Assembly (NCBI GenBank): GCA_910588595.1
Contig: CAJUQU010000185.1
Coordinates: 1 to 7,709 of the forward strand
Direction of reading: 5' to 3'
DNA length: 7,709 nt
Source of the DNA: an uncultured Lachnospiraceae bacterium
GTDB taxonomy: Bacteria; Bacillota_A; Clostridia; Lachnospirales; Lachnospiraceae
Shown in pieces: positions 1 through 5,690 of this stretch. The number at the start of each line of letters is the position of its first letter. The stretch's first letter is position 1. A program made the translations under genes and the position numbers. The notes under the pieces are model-generated. The model made no database searches, had not been told where the DNA came from, and worked only from the letters and a program-made list of their open reading frames with translations.

Positions 1-1254
1 ACTTTCTTTATGTTGGTGATCATTCGGTTTGGTTGCCAACTTCCGATCCCGGGGGTGAACAGAGATTATTTCTCATCATGGTTTGAGGCTCAGACCGGTG
101 GGGCGTTCAACTTTTTGGATGCATTTACAGGTGGTTCTTTCTCAAGAATGTCTGTATTTGCATTGAACATCACACCGTATATCACGTCTTCCATCATTAT
201 GCAGCTGCTCACGATCGCGATCCCGAAACTCGAGGAGATGCAGAAAGATGGAGAGGATGGAAGAAAAAAGATTGCTTCCATTACGCGTTATGTTACCGTG
301 GGACTTGCGTTGCTCGAAAGTTCGATGATGGCAATTGGATTTGGTAAGCAGGGCTTGCTTCAGAAATTTGGTCCGCTGGAGGTTATAACAGTGATTGCTG
401 TATTGACGGCAGGCAGCGCATTCCTGATGTGGATCGGTGAGCAAATCACTGAAAAAGGTGTTGGTAACGGTATCTCCATCGTACTTGTTATCAATATTAT
501 TTCCCGTCTGCCAGATGATTTTGCCAATTTGTATGAGCAGTTCTGCAAAGGAAAATCAATTCCGCTTGCAGTAGTTGCCGCTTTGATCATCATTGCGATC
601 ATTTTGGCGATGACAGTATTTGTTGTCATACTCAACAGTGCGATCCGTAAGATCCCTGTGCAGTATGCGAAGAAGATCCAGGGAAATAAAATGGTCGGAG
701 GTCAGATGACTTTCCTGCCGTTGAAGGTGAATACAGCAAATGTTATTCCGATTATCTTTGCATCGTCACTGATGCAGTTTCCGATTGTACTCTCAACTCT
801 ATTTGGATACAATGGGAGCGGGGTGTGGAGACAGGTCTTAAACGGTCTGAACCAGGATAACTGGTGCAACCCGTCACAGCTGGTTTATTCAGTTGGTCTT
901 GTAGTATATGTTATTTTGACAGTATTTTTTGCTTATTTCTATACATCGTTGACATTCAATCCTTTGGAGATTGCGAATAATATGAAAAAACAGGGTGGAT
1001 TTGTGCCGGGCATCAGACCGGGCAAACCTACGAGCGATTATCTGAATAAGGTGCTCAATGCGATCATTTTTATTGGAGCGATCGGGCTTGTGATCGTAGC
1101 AGTCGTTCCGTTTTTCTTCAATGGTGTATTTAAGGCTTCTGTCTCGTTTGGCGGAACAAGCTTGATCATTATTGTCAGCGTCGTGCTTGAGACGATCAAA
1201 CAGATCGAATCACAGATGCTTGTACGTAACTATAAGGGCTTTTTGAATGATTAA
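1..1254 (+). CDS. secY: Protein translocase subunit SecY, 5'-truncated by window edge
   Basis: SecY forms the protein-conducting channel of the SecYEG translocon in the cytoplasmic membrane. The reading frame is open from base 1, so the gene begins upstream; 417 residues are visible and roughly the first 15-25 are missing compared with the usual 430-440. The visible part starts inside transmembrane segment 1 (a hydrophobic run ending in PIPGVN) and continues through successive hydrophobic segments. Family hallmarks include ITPYITSSIIMQLL in the second segment region, GEQITEKGVGNGIS near residues 145-160, KVNTANVIPIIFASS, the cytoplasmic loop GGFVPGIRPGKPT near residues 332-344, which contacts SecA and the ribosome, and the C-terminal ending SQMLVRNYKGFLND. 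The ATG at base 10 is an internal methionine, not the start. It lies upstream of adk as in most Firmicutes spc operons. Identification is secure; only the N-terminus is unknown. Confidence 0.97.
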   Translation, partial: TFFMLVIIRFGCQLPIPGVNRDYFSSWFEAQTGGAFNFLDAFTGGSFSRMSVFALNITPYITSSIIMQLLTIAIPKLEEMQKDGEDGRKKIASITRYVTVGLALLESSMMAIGFGKQGLLQKFGPLEVITVIAVLTAGSAFLMWIGEQITEKGVGNGISIVLVINIISRLPDDFANLYEQFCKGKSIPLAVVAALIIIAIILAMTVFVVILNSAIRKIPVQYAKKIQGNKMVGGQMTFLPLKVNTANVIPIIFASSLMQFPIVLSTLFGYNGSGVWRQVLNGLNQDNWCNPSQLVYSVGLVVYVILTVFFAYFYTSLTFNPLEIANNMKKQGGFVPGIRPGKPTSDYLNKVLNAIIFIGAIGLVIVAVVPFFFNGVFKASVSFGGTSLIIIVSVVLETIKQIESQMLVRNYKGFLND

Positions 1255-1264
1255 ACAGCAAAGT

Positions 1265-1372
1265 CAGATATGCGGACGACCGGCGTGCAAAAACAATCAG
1301 ATAGAAGCAAAGCGTGCGCTTTGCTTCTGTCCGTTATTATGCACACGGGTTTCGGGTGAAGTATGCTGTCTG
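1265..1372 (+). promoter_or_regulatory. Nested hairpin in the secY-adk spacer
   Basis: This spacer contains no gene. Its core is a perfect 11-bp stem (1303-1313 with 1318-1328) capped by the tetraloop GTGC. Further out, GTGCA 1285-1289 can pair with TGCAC 1340-1344, ACCGG 1279-1283 with CGGGT 1346-1350 (one mismatch), and CAGATA 1265-1270 with TGTCTG 1367-1372 (one G-U), giving a 108-base nested arm. The core is not followed by a clear T-run, so it is a poor intrinsic terminator; mRNA processing, stabilisation or a partial transcription barrier between secY and adk are possible. The pairing is visible directly; the function is unknown. Confidence 0.5.
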
Positions 1373-1392
1373 AACTGCAAGCGCGTAATGGC

Positions 1393-1439
1393 TTGAATTG
1401 AGGTTATTCTGTCAACAGGTAAATTGAATTGAAGCTATT
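1393..1439 (+). repeat. Imperfect 16-base direct repeat upstream of adk
   Basis: The segment at 1393-1408 (beginning TTGAATTGA) recurs at 1424-1439 with 14 of 16 bases identical. The two copies start 31 bases apart, about three helical turns, just upstream of the adk ribosome binding site. They could be a duplicated operator or a chance A+T-rich repeat. I see no convincing -35/-10 pair here. Confidence 0.3.
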
Positions 1440-1498
1440 GTTAAGTAAAAGAGCATGATCGCTTGATAAGATTAATAGTATTAAAGGAGGAAATTAGC

Positions 1499-2140
1499 AT
1501 GAAGATTATTATGTTAGGCGCACCGGGAGCAGGAAAGGGTACACAGGCAAAAATGATCGCAGAGAAGTTTGAGATTCCCCATATTTCTACGGGTGATATT
1601 TTCAGAGCAAACATCAAGAACGGTACAGAGCTTGGTGTGGAGGCAAAGAAGTACATGGATCAGGGGCTTTTGGTGCCGGATGAGCTTACAGTTAAGATCC
1701 TGCTTGACAGGGTAGCACAGGATGACTGCAAGAACGGATATGTACTGGATGGTTTCCCGAGAACGATCCCGCAGGCAGAGGTACTTGACAAGGCGCTTAC
1801 GGAGCTTGGTGACAAGATCGATTATGCCATCAATGTCGATGTGCCAGACGAGAATATTATCAATAGGATGTCTGGAAGACGTGCCTGCGTGAACTGCGGT
1901 GCGACTTACCACATCGTTCATATTCCGCCCAAGAAGGAAGGGTTCTGTGATACATGCAATTCAGAACTGATCCTGAGGGATGACGATAAGCCGGAGACTG
2001 TAAAGAACCGTCTCGATGTATACCATAAGCAGACACAGCCGCTGATCGATTTCTATGAGGCGAAGGGTGTGCTCAGATCTGTGGACGGCACGGTTGATAT
2101 GAAAGATGTGTTTGCGGCGATCGTTGATATATTGTCGTAA
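1499..2140 (+). CDS. adk: Adenylate kinase, zinc-type
   Basis: Catalyses ATP + AMP = 2 ADP in the cytoplasm, balancing adenine nucleotides. The 213-residue length fits the long-form bacterial enzyme. Visible motifs are the P-loop GAPGAGKGT (residues 7-15), the AMP-binding STGDIFR (30-36), DGFPRT (84-89), the LID-region arginines in SGRRAC (125-130), and ETVKNRL (167-172). The LID carries a four-cysteine zinc site, C130-V-N-C133 and C150-D-T-C153 with 16 residues between the pairs, typical of Gram-positive enzymes and absent in E. coli. The start chosen is the ATG at 1499, eight bases after a strong AAAGGAGG (1483-1490); an upstream in-frame ATG at 1463 would put 12 non-conserved residues before the family start MKIIMLGAPG. 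Map follows after 31 bases, so the two are almost certainly co-transcribed. Confidence 0.98.
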   Translation: MKIIMLGAPGAGKGTQAKMIAEKFEIPHISTGDIFRANIKNGTELGVEAKKYMDQGLLVPDELTVKILLDRVAQDDCKNGYVLDGFPRTIPQAEVLDKALTELGDKIDYAINVDVPDENIINRMSGRRACVNCGATYHIVHIPPKKEGFCDTCNSELILRDDDKPETVKNRLDVYHKQTQPLIDFYEAKGVLRSVDGTVDMKDVFAAIVDILS

Positions 2141-2171
2141 TGAGTGATAAGGTCAGGCGGAGGAATGAAAG

Positions 2172-2924
2172 ATGGCTGTTACAATAAAGTCGCAGCGTGA
2201 GATCGATCTGATGCGGGAGTCCTGCAGGCTCCTCGCAAAAGTACATGAGGAGCTTGGGCAGGCGATAGAGCCGGGGATCTCAACACTTTATATTGACCAG
2301 CTGGGAGAAAAGCTGATCAGGGGAATGGGGGGAATTCCCAATTTCCTGCATTACAATGGCTATCCGGCATCGATCTGTGTGTCGGTGAATGATGAGGTAG
2401 TACACGGGATCCCCCGGGCAGACAGGATACTGCAGGAGGGCGATATCGTGAGTCTTGACTGTGGGCTTATATATAAAGGTTATCATTCCGATGCAGCTAG
2501 AACACATGGTGTGGGACGAATCAGTCCGGAAGCACAGAAATTGATAGACGAGACAAAGAAATCATTTTTTGAGGGAGTAAAGAGAGCTACAGCAGGCAAT
2601 CACCTTCACGATATATCGAATACGATCGACAATTATGTGTCACAGTTTGGGTATGGTATTGTCCGGGATTTGGTAGGACATGGAATTGGCACCTCTCTAC
2701 ATGAGGATCCGGAGATTCCTAATTTCAGGCAGAAAAAAAGAGGAATGAAACTTCGGGCGGGTATGACGCTTGCGGTAGAGCCCATGATCAACATGGGAGG
2801 CGGCGATGTTGAGTGGCTGGATGACAGCTGGACAGTGGTTACAGAGGATGGATCCTTGTCTGCACATTATGAGAATACGATCCTGATCACTGATGGTGAG
2901 CCTGAGATTCTTACCCTTATATAG
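2172..2924 (+). CDS. map: Type I methionine aminopeptidase
   Basis: Removes the initiator methionine from nascent proteins with a small second residue, working at the ribosome exit in the cytoplasm. The 250-residue length matches short bacterial type Ia enzymes, with no N-terminal zinc-finger extension. The five metal ligands of the pita-bread fold can be read: D96 (SLDCG), D107 (HSDAAR), H170 (GHGIG), E203 (EPM) and E234 (HYENT); the substrate-contacting histidines are H78 (VVHGIP) and H177 (LHEDP). In the last metal motif the sequence is AHYENT where E. coli has AQYEHT; the ligand glutamate itself is kept. The start at 2172 follows GGCGGAGG (2156-2163) with eight bases between. It lies between adk and the KOW gene, the normal Firmicutes place for map. 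Confidence 0.97.
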   Translation: MAVTIKSQREIDLMRESCRLLAKVHEELGQAIEPGISTLYIDQLGEKLIRGMGGIPNFLHYNGYPASICVSVNDEVVHGIPRADRILQEGDIVSLDCGLIYKGYHSDAARTHGVGRISPEAQKLIDETKKSFFEGVKRATAGNHLHDISNTIDNYVSQFGYGIVRDLVGHGIGTSLHEDPEIPNFRQKKRGMKLRAGMTLAVEPMINMGGGDVEWLDDSWTVVTEDGSLSAHYENTILITDGEPEILTLI

Positions 2925-2945
2925 AAAAGAACAGGAGAGGGTAGA

Positions 2946-3200
2946 ATGACTGGTTTTTGGGCTTATTCGCTGGCAGGGCATGATAAGGGTGAGGTATATC
3001 TTATTATAAAAGAGACAAAGGATTTTGTATATGTTGCAGACGGAGTAGTGCGCACACTCGACAGACCTAAGAAAAAAAATAAAAGACATATTCAAATTAT
3101 CAAAAAAGGAAACCCAAGGATAGATATCTCGTCTGTGACAAATGAGGAGATCAAACATTTCATTAAGTTATATTTGAAAGACATTAAGGAGGTAAAGTAA
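2946..3200 (+). CDS. Small KOW-domain RNA-binding protein (L14e-like)
   Basis: An 84-residue basic protein in the position of Bacillus subtilis ybzG, between map and infA. The first half looks like a KOW-type beta barrel: AYSLAGHDKGEVYLII (6-21) with the glycine-containing KOW turn, then DFVYVADGVVRTLDRP (26-41), followed by a lysine-rich patch KKKNKRHIQ (42-50). The C-terminal part (64-84) is probably a helix rich in K and E. Proteins of this kind are annotated as KOW-domain or ribosomal L14E/L6E/L27E-like, and are thought to bind RNA; the exact role in bacteria is not settled to my knowledge. The start follows AGGAGAGGG. Its TAA overlaps the infA ATG by one base (TAATG), which implies translational coupling with infA. 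Confidence 0.85.
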   Translation: MTGFWAYSLAGHDKGEVYLIIKETKDFVYVADGVVRTLDRPKKKNKRHIQIIKKGNPRIDISSVTNEEIKHFIKLYLKDIKEVK

Positions 3201-3418
3201 TGTCAAAGTCCGATGTGATTGAAATTGAAGGAACTGTGGTAGAGAAGCTTCCCAATACAATGTTTCAGGTGGAGCTGGAAAACGGGCACAGGGTGTTAGC
3301 CCATATCAGCGGTAAGCTGAGACAAAATTTTATCCGTATTCTTCCGGGGGATAAAGTGACCTTGGAGTTATCGCCGTACGATCTGTCAAAAGGTCGGATC
3401 ATATGGAGAGATAAATAA
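3200..3418 (+). CDS. infA: Translation initiation factor IF-1
   Basis: IF-1 binds the 30S A site during initiation and helps IF-2 and IF-3 select initiator tRNA and the start codon. The 72-residue length is exactly the usual one and the protein is a single S1-like OB fold. Diagnostic stretches are EGTVVEKLPNTMFQVELENGH (residues 10-30), the basic loop ISGKLRQNFIRILPGD (36-51) and the ending LSPYDLSKGRIIWR (57-70). The ATG overlaps the last base of the preceding stop codon, and its Shine-Dalgarno AAGGAGG (3186-3192) lies inside the upstream KOW gene, so translation of the two is likely coupled. A 151-base gap with a promoter separates it from rpmJ. Confidence 0.98.
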   Translation: MSKSDVIEIEGTVVEKLPNTMFQVELENGHRVLAHISGKLRQNFIRILPGDKVTLELSPYDLSKGRIIWRDK

Positions 3419-3452
3419 AATTGTTTGAGATATTTTCCCTGATATGATATCT

Positions 3453-3486
3453 GTAACAGGAAAAAGCAGACTGTTATTTCTTTTTT
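3453..3486 (+). terminator. Weak terminator-like hairpin after infA
   Basis: TAACAG 3454-3459 pairs with CTGTTA 3471-3476 (plus a closing G-U), with an 11-base loop, followed by a T-rich tract ending in six Ts at 3481-3486. The stem is short and A+T-rich, so only partial termination would be expected. Its placement just upstream of a strong promoter supports a transcription-unit boundary, but the call is tentative. Confidence 0.35.
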
Positions 3487-3508
3487 GGAAAATATTTTCA
3501 TATAGGGC

Positions 3509-3537
3509 TTGCATTTGCCCAGACTGCATGATATAAT
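3509..3537 (+). promoter_or_regulatory. Vegetative (sigma-A type) promoter upstream of rpmJ
   Basis: A -35 box TTGCAT (3509-3514) and a perfect -10 box TATAAT (3532-3537) are separated by exactly 17 bases, and a TG at 3529-3530 gives an extended -10 (TGATATAAT). Initiation would be expected near 3543-3546, leaving a short leader before the rpmJ ribosome binding site. A short inverted repeat GGGC...GCCC (3505-3508, 3517-3520) brackets the -35 box. It is the best promoter match I see in the window and could drive rpmJ through rplQ independently of upstream spc transcription. Confidence 0.8.
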
Positions 3538-3569
3538 GTAAAACGGTCTTTTTGAAAGGAGGGTTTAAC

Positions 3570-3683
3570 ATGAAAGTTAGATCATCAGTAAAACCTATTT
3601 GCGAGAAATGCAAAGTTATCAAGAGAAAAGGAAAGATCAGAATTATCTGTGAAAATCCGAAGCACAAACAGAGACAGGGTTGA
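3570..3683 (+). CDS. rpmJ: Large-subunit ribosomal protein L36 (bL36), zinc-binding form
   Basis: A 37-residue protein, the usual length for bL36, which binds 23S rRNA in the large subunit. The zinc ribbon ligands are all present: C11 and C14 (CEKC), C27 and H32 (CENPKH), so this is the zinc-containing (C+) version. The start MKVRSSVKPICEKCK and end KHKQRQG are typical of the family. The ATG lies seven bases after AAAGGAGGG (3555-3562). It is the first gene after the 3509-3537 promoter and is followed by the 349-base structured spacer before rpsM. Confidence 0.97.
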   Translation: MKVRSSVKPICEKCKVIKRKGKIRIICENPKHKQRQG

Positions 3684-3960
3684 TCAGTCCTGATCTGAAC
3701 ACCCGCCAGAGTGGGTGAAGTGAAGTTTGTGAAAAAAGCGGCTGAGGCATATACTCGAATCCGTCAAAGAGAGTATATGCTGCAAATATATAACAGATTT
3801 TGTCTGTTGTGTGTTTACTTCTTGATACCGAGAAATGTTTCGCAAGGGACTTCAATGGATTAAGATTTCATTGGAGTGGCAGGAAAATAAGACGATCCTG
3901 CCCCGATTAGTATCGGACAAACCGGATTGATGTCCGGTCGGGTAGTGATTACCCCAATCA
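3682..3960 (+). promoter_or_regulatory. Highly structured rpsM leader in the 349-base rpmJ-rpsM spacer
   Basis: No gene is seen in 3684-4032. Instead the RNA can form a train of hairpins: 3682-3686/3691-3695; 3700-3704/3713-3717; a perfect 10-bp stem 3747-3756/3771-3780; 3792-3797/3803-3808; 3850-3857/3869-3876 (8 bp, one G-U); a perfect 7-bp stem 3878-3884/3896-3902 directly abutting 3903-3907/3912-3916; 3921-3926/3933-3938; and 3940-3944/3950-3954. None carries a T-run, so they are not ordinary terminators. The region upstream of rpsM is where S4 binds to control the alpha operon in E. coli, and rpsD lies downstream in this operon, so an S4-responsive leader is a reasonable inference. Bases 3961-4019 are A+T-rich and less structured. 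I do not recognise the fold as a named family. Confidence 0.6.
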
Positions 3961-4032
3961 ATTAGTTTACTATTAATAAGTGATGAGACAGTGTATGGGA
4001 TCTGATCACGAAGCAAAATGGAGGAATTTAAC

Positions 4033-4401
4033 ATGGCTCGTATTGCTGGTGTTGACTTACCAAGAGAAAAACGTGTGGAAATCGGACTGACTTATATCTA
4101 TGGTATAGGTAGAGTAAGTTCAAACAAGATTCTTGAGAAAGCGGGTGTAAATCCTGATATCCGTGTAAGGGATCTGACAGATGATGACGTTAGGAAGATC
4201 AGTGCGATCATCGATGAGGAGTATATGGTTGAAGGTGATCTCAGACGTGAGATCGCTTTGAATATCAAGAGACTTCAGGAGATCGGATGCTATCGCGGTA
4301 TCCGTCATAGAAAGGGACTCCCTGTTCGTGGTCAGAAGACCAAGACAAATGCCAGGACAAGAAAAGGTCCTAAGCGGACAGTGGCAAATAAGAAGAAGTA
4401 A
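4033..4401 (+). CDS. rpsM: Small-subunit ribosomal protein S13 (uS13)
   Basis: S13 sits in the 30S head, contacts the P-site tRNA and forms the bridge to the large subunit. The 122 residues match the family. Hallmarks are the start MARIAGVDLPREKRVEIGLTYIYGIG split over residues 1-26 (helix-two-turns-helix begins here), the central LRREIALNIKRLQEIGCYRG (70-89), and the basic tail RHRKGLPVRGQKTKTNART (91-109) ending KGPKRTVANKKK. The start is the ATG at 4033, seven bases after GGAGGA (4020-4025). An in-frame ATG at 4018 overlaps that Shine-Dalgarno and would add five non-conserved residues, so it is rejected. It is preceded by the structured leader and followed by rpsK after 104 bases. Confidence 0.98.
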   Translation: MARIAGVDLPREKRVEIGLTYIYGIGRVSSNKILEKAGVNPDIRVRDLTDDDVRKISAIIDEEYMVEGDLRREIALNIKRLQEIGCYRGIRHRKGLPVRGQKTKTNARTRKGPKRTVANKKK

Positions 4402-4414
4402 GGCCTGAAATGTT

Positions 4415-4464
4415 CGCTCTGAGAACTATGGCAAAAGAAAGATAGTCTCAGCGTGCGCTGAGCG
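4415..4464 (+). promoter_or_regulatory. Mutually exclusive hairpins in the rpsM-rpsK spacer
   Basis: Two stems compete for CTCAG at 4447-4451. In one, CTGAG 4419-4423 and ACTAT 4425-4429 pair with ATAGT 4442-4446 and CTCAG 4447-4451 (10 bp, one bulged A). In the other, CTCAGC 4447-4452 pairs with GCTGAG 4457-4462 across a GTGC loop. In addition CGCTC 4415-4419 can pair with GAGCG 4460-4464. This geometry could form a switch controlling rpsK translation or mRNA processing. The pairing is seen; the switching is inferred. Confidence 0.45.
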
Positions 4465-4505
4465 TTGCAAACAATAAGTTGAATGAGAAAGTAGGTTAGT
4501 TTAAA

Positions 4506-4901
4506 ATGGCTAAAAAAGTTACCAAGAAAGTGACAAAAAAGCGTGTAAAGAAAAACGTTGAACGAGGACAGGCACATATCCAGTCGTCTTTTAACAATAC
4601 AATTGTTACATTGACAGACAATGAGGGTAATGCACTCTCATGGGCAAGTGCAGGTGGTCTGGGATTTAGAGGTTCAAAGAAATCTACTCCATATGCTGCT
4701 CAGATGGCAGCCGAGACAGCTACAAAGGCAGCTTTGGTACATGGCTTAAAATCTGTAGATGTTATGGTAAAGGGACCTGGTTCTGGCAGAGAGGCAGCGA
4801 TCCGCGCGCTTCAGGCATGTGGTCTTGAAGTGACCAGCATCAAGGATGTTACGCCGGTACCACATAACGGATGCCGCCCGCCAAAGCGCCGCAGGGTTTA
4901 G
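4506..4901 (+). CDS. rpsK: Small-subunit ribosomal protein S11 (uS11)
   Basis: S11 lies on the 30S platform by the E site and the Shine-Dalgarno helix. The 131 residues fit the family. The N-terminal tail is lysine-rich with a short internal repeat (VTKK twice within residues 5-12). Conserved core segments are AHIQSSFNNTIVTLTD (23-38), SWASAGGLGFRGSKKSTPYAAQ split across 45-66, the rRNA-binding GPGSGREAAIRALQ (90-103) and the ending DVTPVPHNGCRPPKRRRV (114-131). The ribosome binding site is unusually weak for this operon: only a TAGG at 4492-4495, ten bases from the ATG, which suggests coupling to rpsM or dependence on the hairpins in the spacer. Identification is secure. Confidence 0.98.
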   Translation: MAKKVTKKVTKKRVKKNVERGQAHIQSSFNNTIVTLTDNEGNALSWASAGGLGFRGSKKSTPYAAQMAAETATKAALVHGLKSVDVMVKGPGSGREAAIRALQACGLEVTSIKDVTPVPHNGCRPPKRRRV

Positions 4902-4940
4902 TTTGCATTGTTAGGGTATTAAAAAGAAAAGTGGCATGTA

Positions 4941-4969
4941 TGCGCCGGACGGGATCCGTTTTGTGCGCA
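4941..4969 (+). promoter_or_regulatory. Imperfect hairpin in the rpsK-rpsD spacer
   Basis: TGCGC 4941-4945 pairs with GCGCA 4965-4969, stacked on CGGA 4946-4949 with TCCG 4955-4958, leaving a six-base bulge on the 3' side. It sits eight bases before the rpsD Shine-Dalgarno AGGAGG (4977-4982). No T-run follows. It could affect rpsD initiation or mRNA processing; modest support. Confidence 0.35.
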
Positions 4970-4991
4970 CAGATTTAGGAGGATAAAAAAC

Positions 4992-5585
4992 ATGGCAGTG
5001 AATAGAGTTCCTGTACTTAAAAGATGCAGATCTCTTGATTTGGATCCTGTATTTCTAGGATATGATAAGAAGTCTAAAAGGAAGTCTGCGAGAGCTGGCA
5101 AGAAGATGAGCGAGTATGGCTTACAGCTCAGGGAGAAGCAGAAAGCAAAGTTTATCTATGGTGTTCTCGAGAAGCCTTTCCGCAACTACTACGAGAAGGC
5201 AGACAGGATGAAGGGAATGACCGGTGAGAATCTCATGATTCTTCTCGAGAGAAGACTTGACAATGTTATCTTTCGTATGGGATTTGCCAGAACAAGAAGA
5301 GAGGCAAGGCAGATTGTCGGTCATAAACATGTGCTGGTAAATGGAAAGAGTGTTAGTATACCTTCATACTTGATCAGTGCCGGAGATGTCATTGAGATCA
5401 AAGAGAAGGCTAAGGGCTTACAGAGATACAAGGATATCGCTGAGACAACAAACGGCAGATTAGTTCCTGAATGGATGGATGTTGACCAGGAGAATTTCAA
5501 GGGTACGATCAAAGAACTTCCTTCAAGAGAGGTTATTGACGTTCCTGTAGATGAAATGCTTATCGTCGAGTTATATTCTAAGTAA
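4992..5585 (+). CDS. rpsD: Small-subunit ribosomal protein S4 (uS4), zinc-independent form
   Basis: S4 is a primary 16S rRNA binder that starts 30S assembly, and in many bacteria it represses its own operon. The 197 residues are typical. The N-terminal domain has C12 as its only cysteine, so no zinc site can form. Conserved segments are SEYGLQLREKQKAKFIYGVL (residues 40-59), FRNYYEKA (63-70), and the S4 RNA-binding domain from about 86 to 150 with LERRLDNVIFRMGFARTRRE (85-104) and VGHKHVLVNGKSVSIPSY (109-126); it ends DEMLIVELYSK. The start follows AGGAGG with nine bases between. Placement between rpsK and rpoA is the ancestral-looking alpha-operon order seen in Clostridia and E. coli, unlike B. 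subtilis, and makes feedback by S4 on the rpsM leader plausible. Confidence 0.97.
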   Translation: MAVNRVPVLKRCRSLDLDPVFLGYDKKSKRKSARAGKKMSEYGLQLREKQKAKFIYGVLEKPFRNYYEKADRMKGMTGENLMILLERRLDNVIFRMGFARTRREARQIVGHKHVLVNGKSVSIPSYLISAGDVIEIKEKAKGLQRYKDIAETTNGRLVPEWMDVDQENFKGTIKELPSREVIDVPVDEMLIVELYSK

Positions 5586-5608
5586 TTCGCATATAGGTAG
5601 AGATAAGA

Positions 5609-5671
5609 AATGGACAGTAGGAAGTGCGCATCAGTGTACTTTCTATTGTTGCACTTATTAACACGTCCATT
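5609..5671 (+). promoter_or_regulatory. Stem-loop abutting the rpoA ribosome binding site
   Basis: AATGGAC 5609-5615 pairs with GTCCATT 5665-5671 (7 bp), and directly inside it 5616-5625 pairs with 5638-5647 (10 bp including two G-U), leaving a 17-base unpaired stretch on the 3' side. The outer stem ends two bases before AAAGGAGGG (5674-5682). The arrangement could set rpoA translation relative to the ribosomal genes, or mark an mRNA cut. The function is inferred. Confidence 0.45.
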
Positions 5672-5690
5672 ATAAAGGAGGGTATTTACA

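Noticed and set aside
1463..1498. Upstream in-frame ATG... start for adk within the open frame
   Set aside because: The ATG at 1499 has the strong AAAGGAGG and matches the family N-terminus; the upstream 12 codons are not conserved and lie across the ribosome binding site.
2697..3158. Antisense 153-codon ORF over the map 3' end and KOW gene
   Set aside because: It lies opposite two well-supported genes, has no recognisable domain and is rich in Cys, Ser and Phe as expected for a shadow frame.
4018..4032. Upstream in-frame ATG for rpsM
   Set aside because: It overlaps the GGAGGA that serves the ATG at 4033, and the S13 family starts at MARIAGV.
5649..5676. TTGCAC-16-TATAAA resembling a promoter before rpoA
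   Set aside because: The -10 would overlap the Shine-Dalgarno and initiation would fall at or past the ribosome binding site, so it would give an mRNA without a usable leader.
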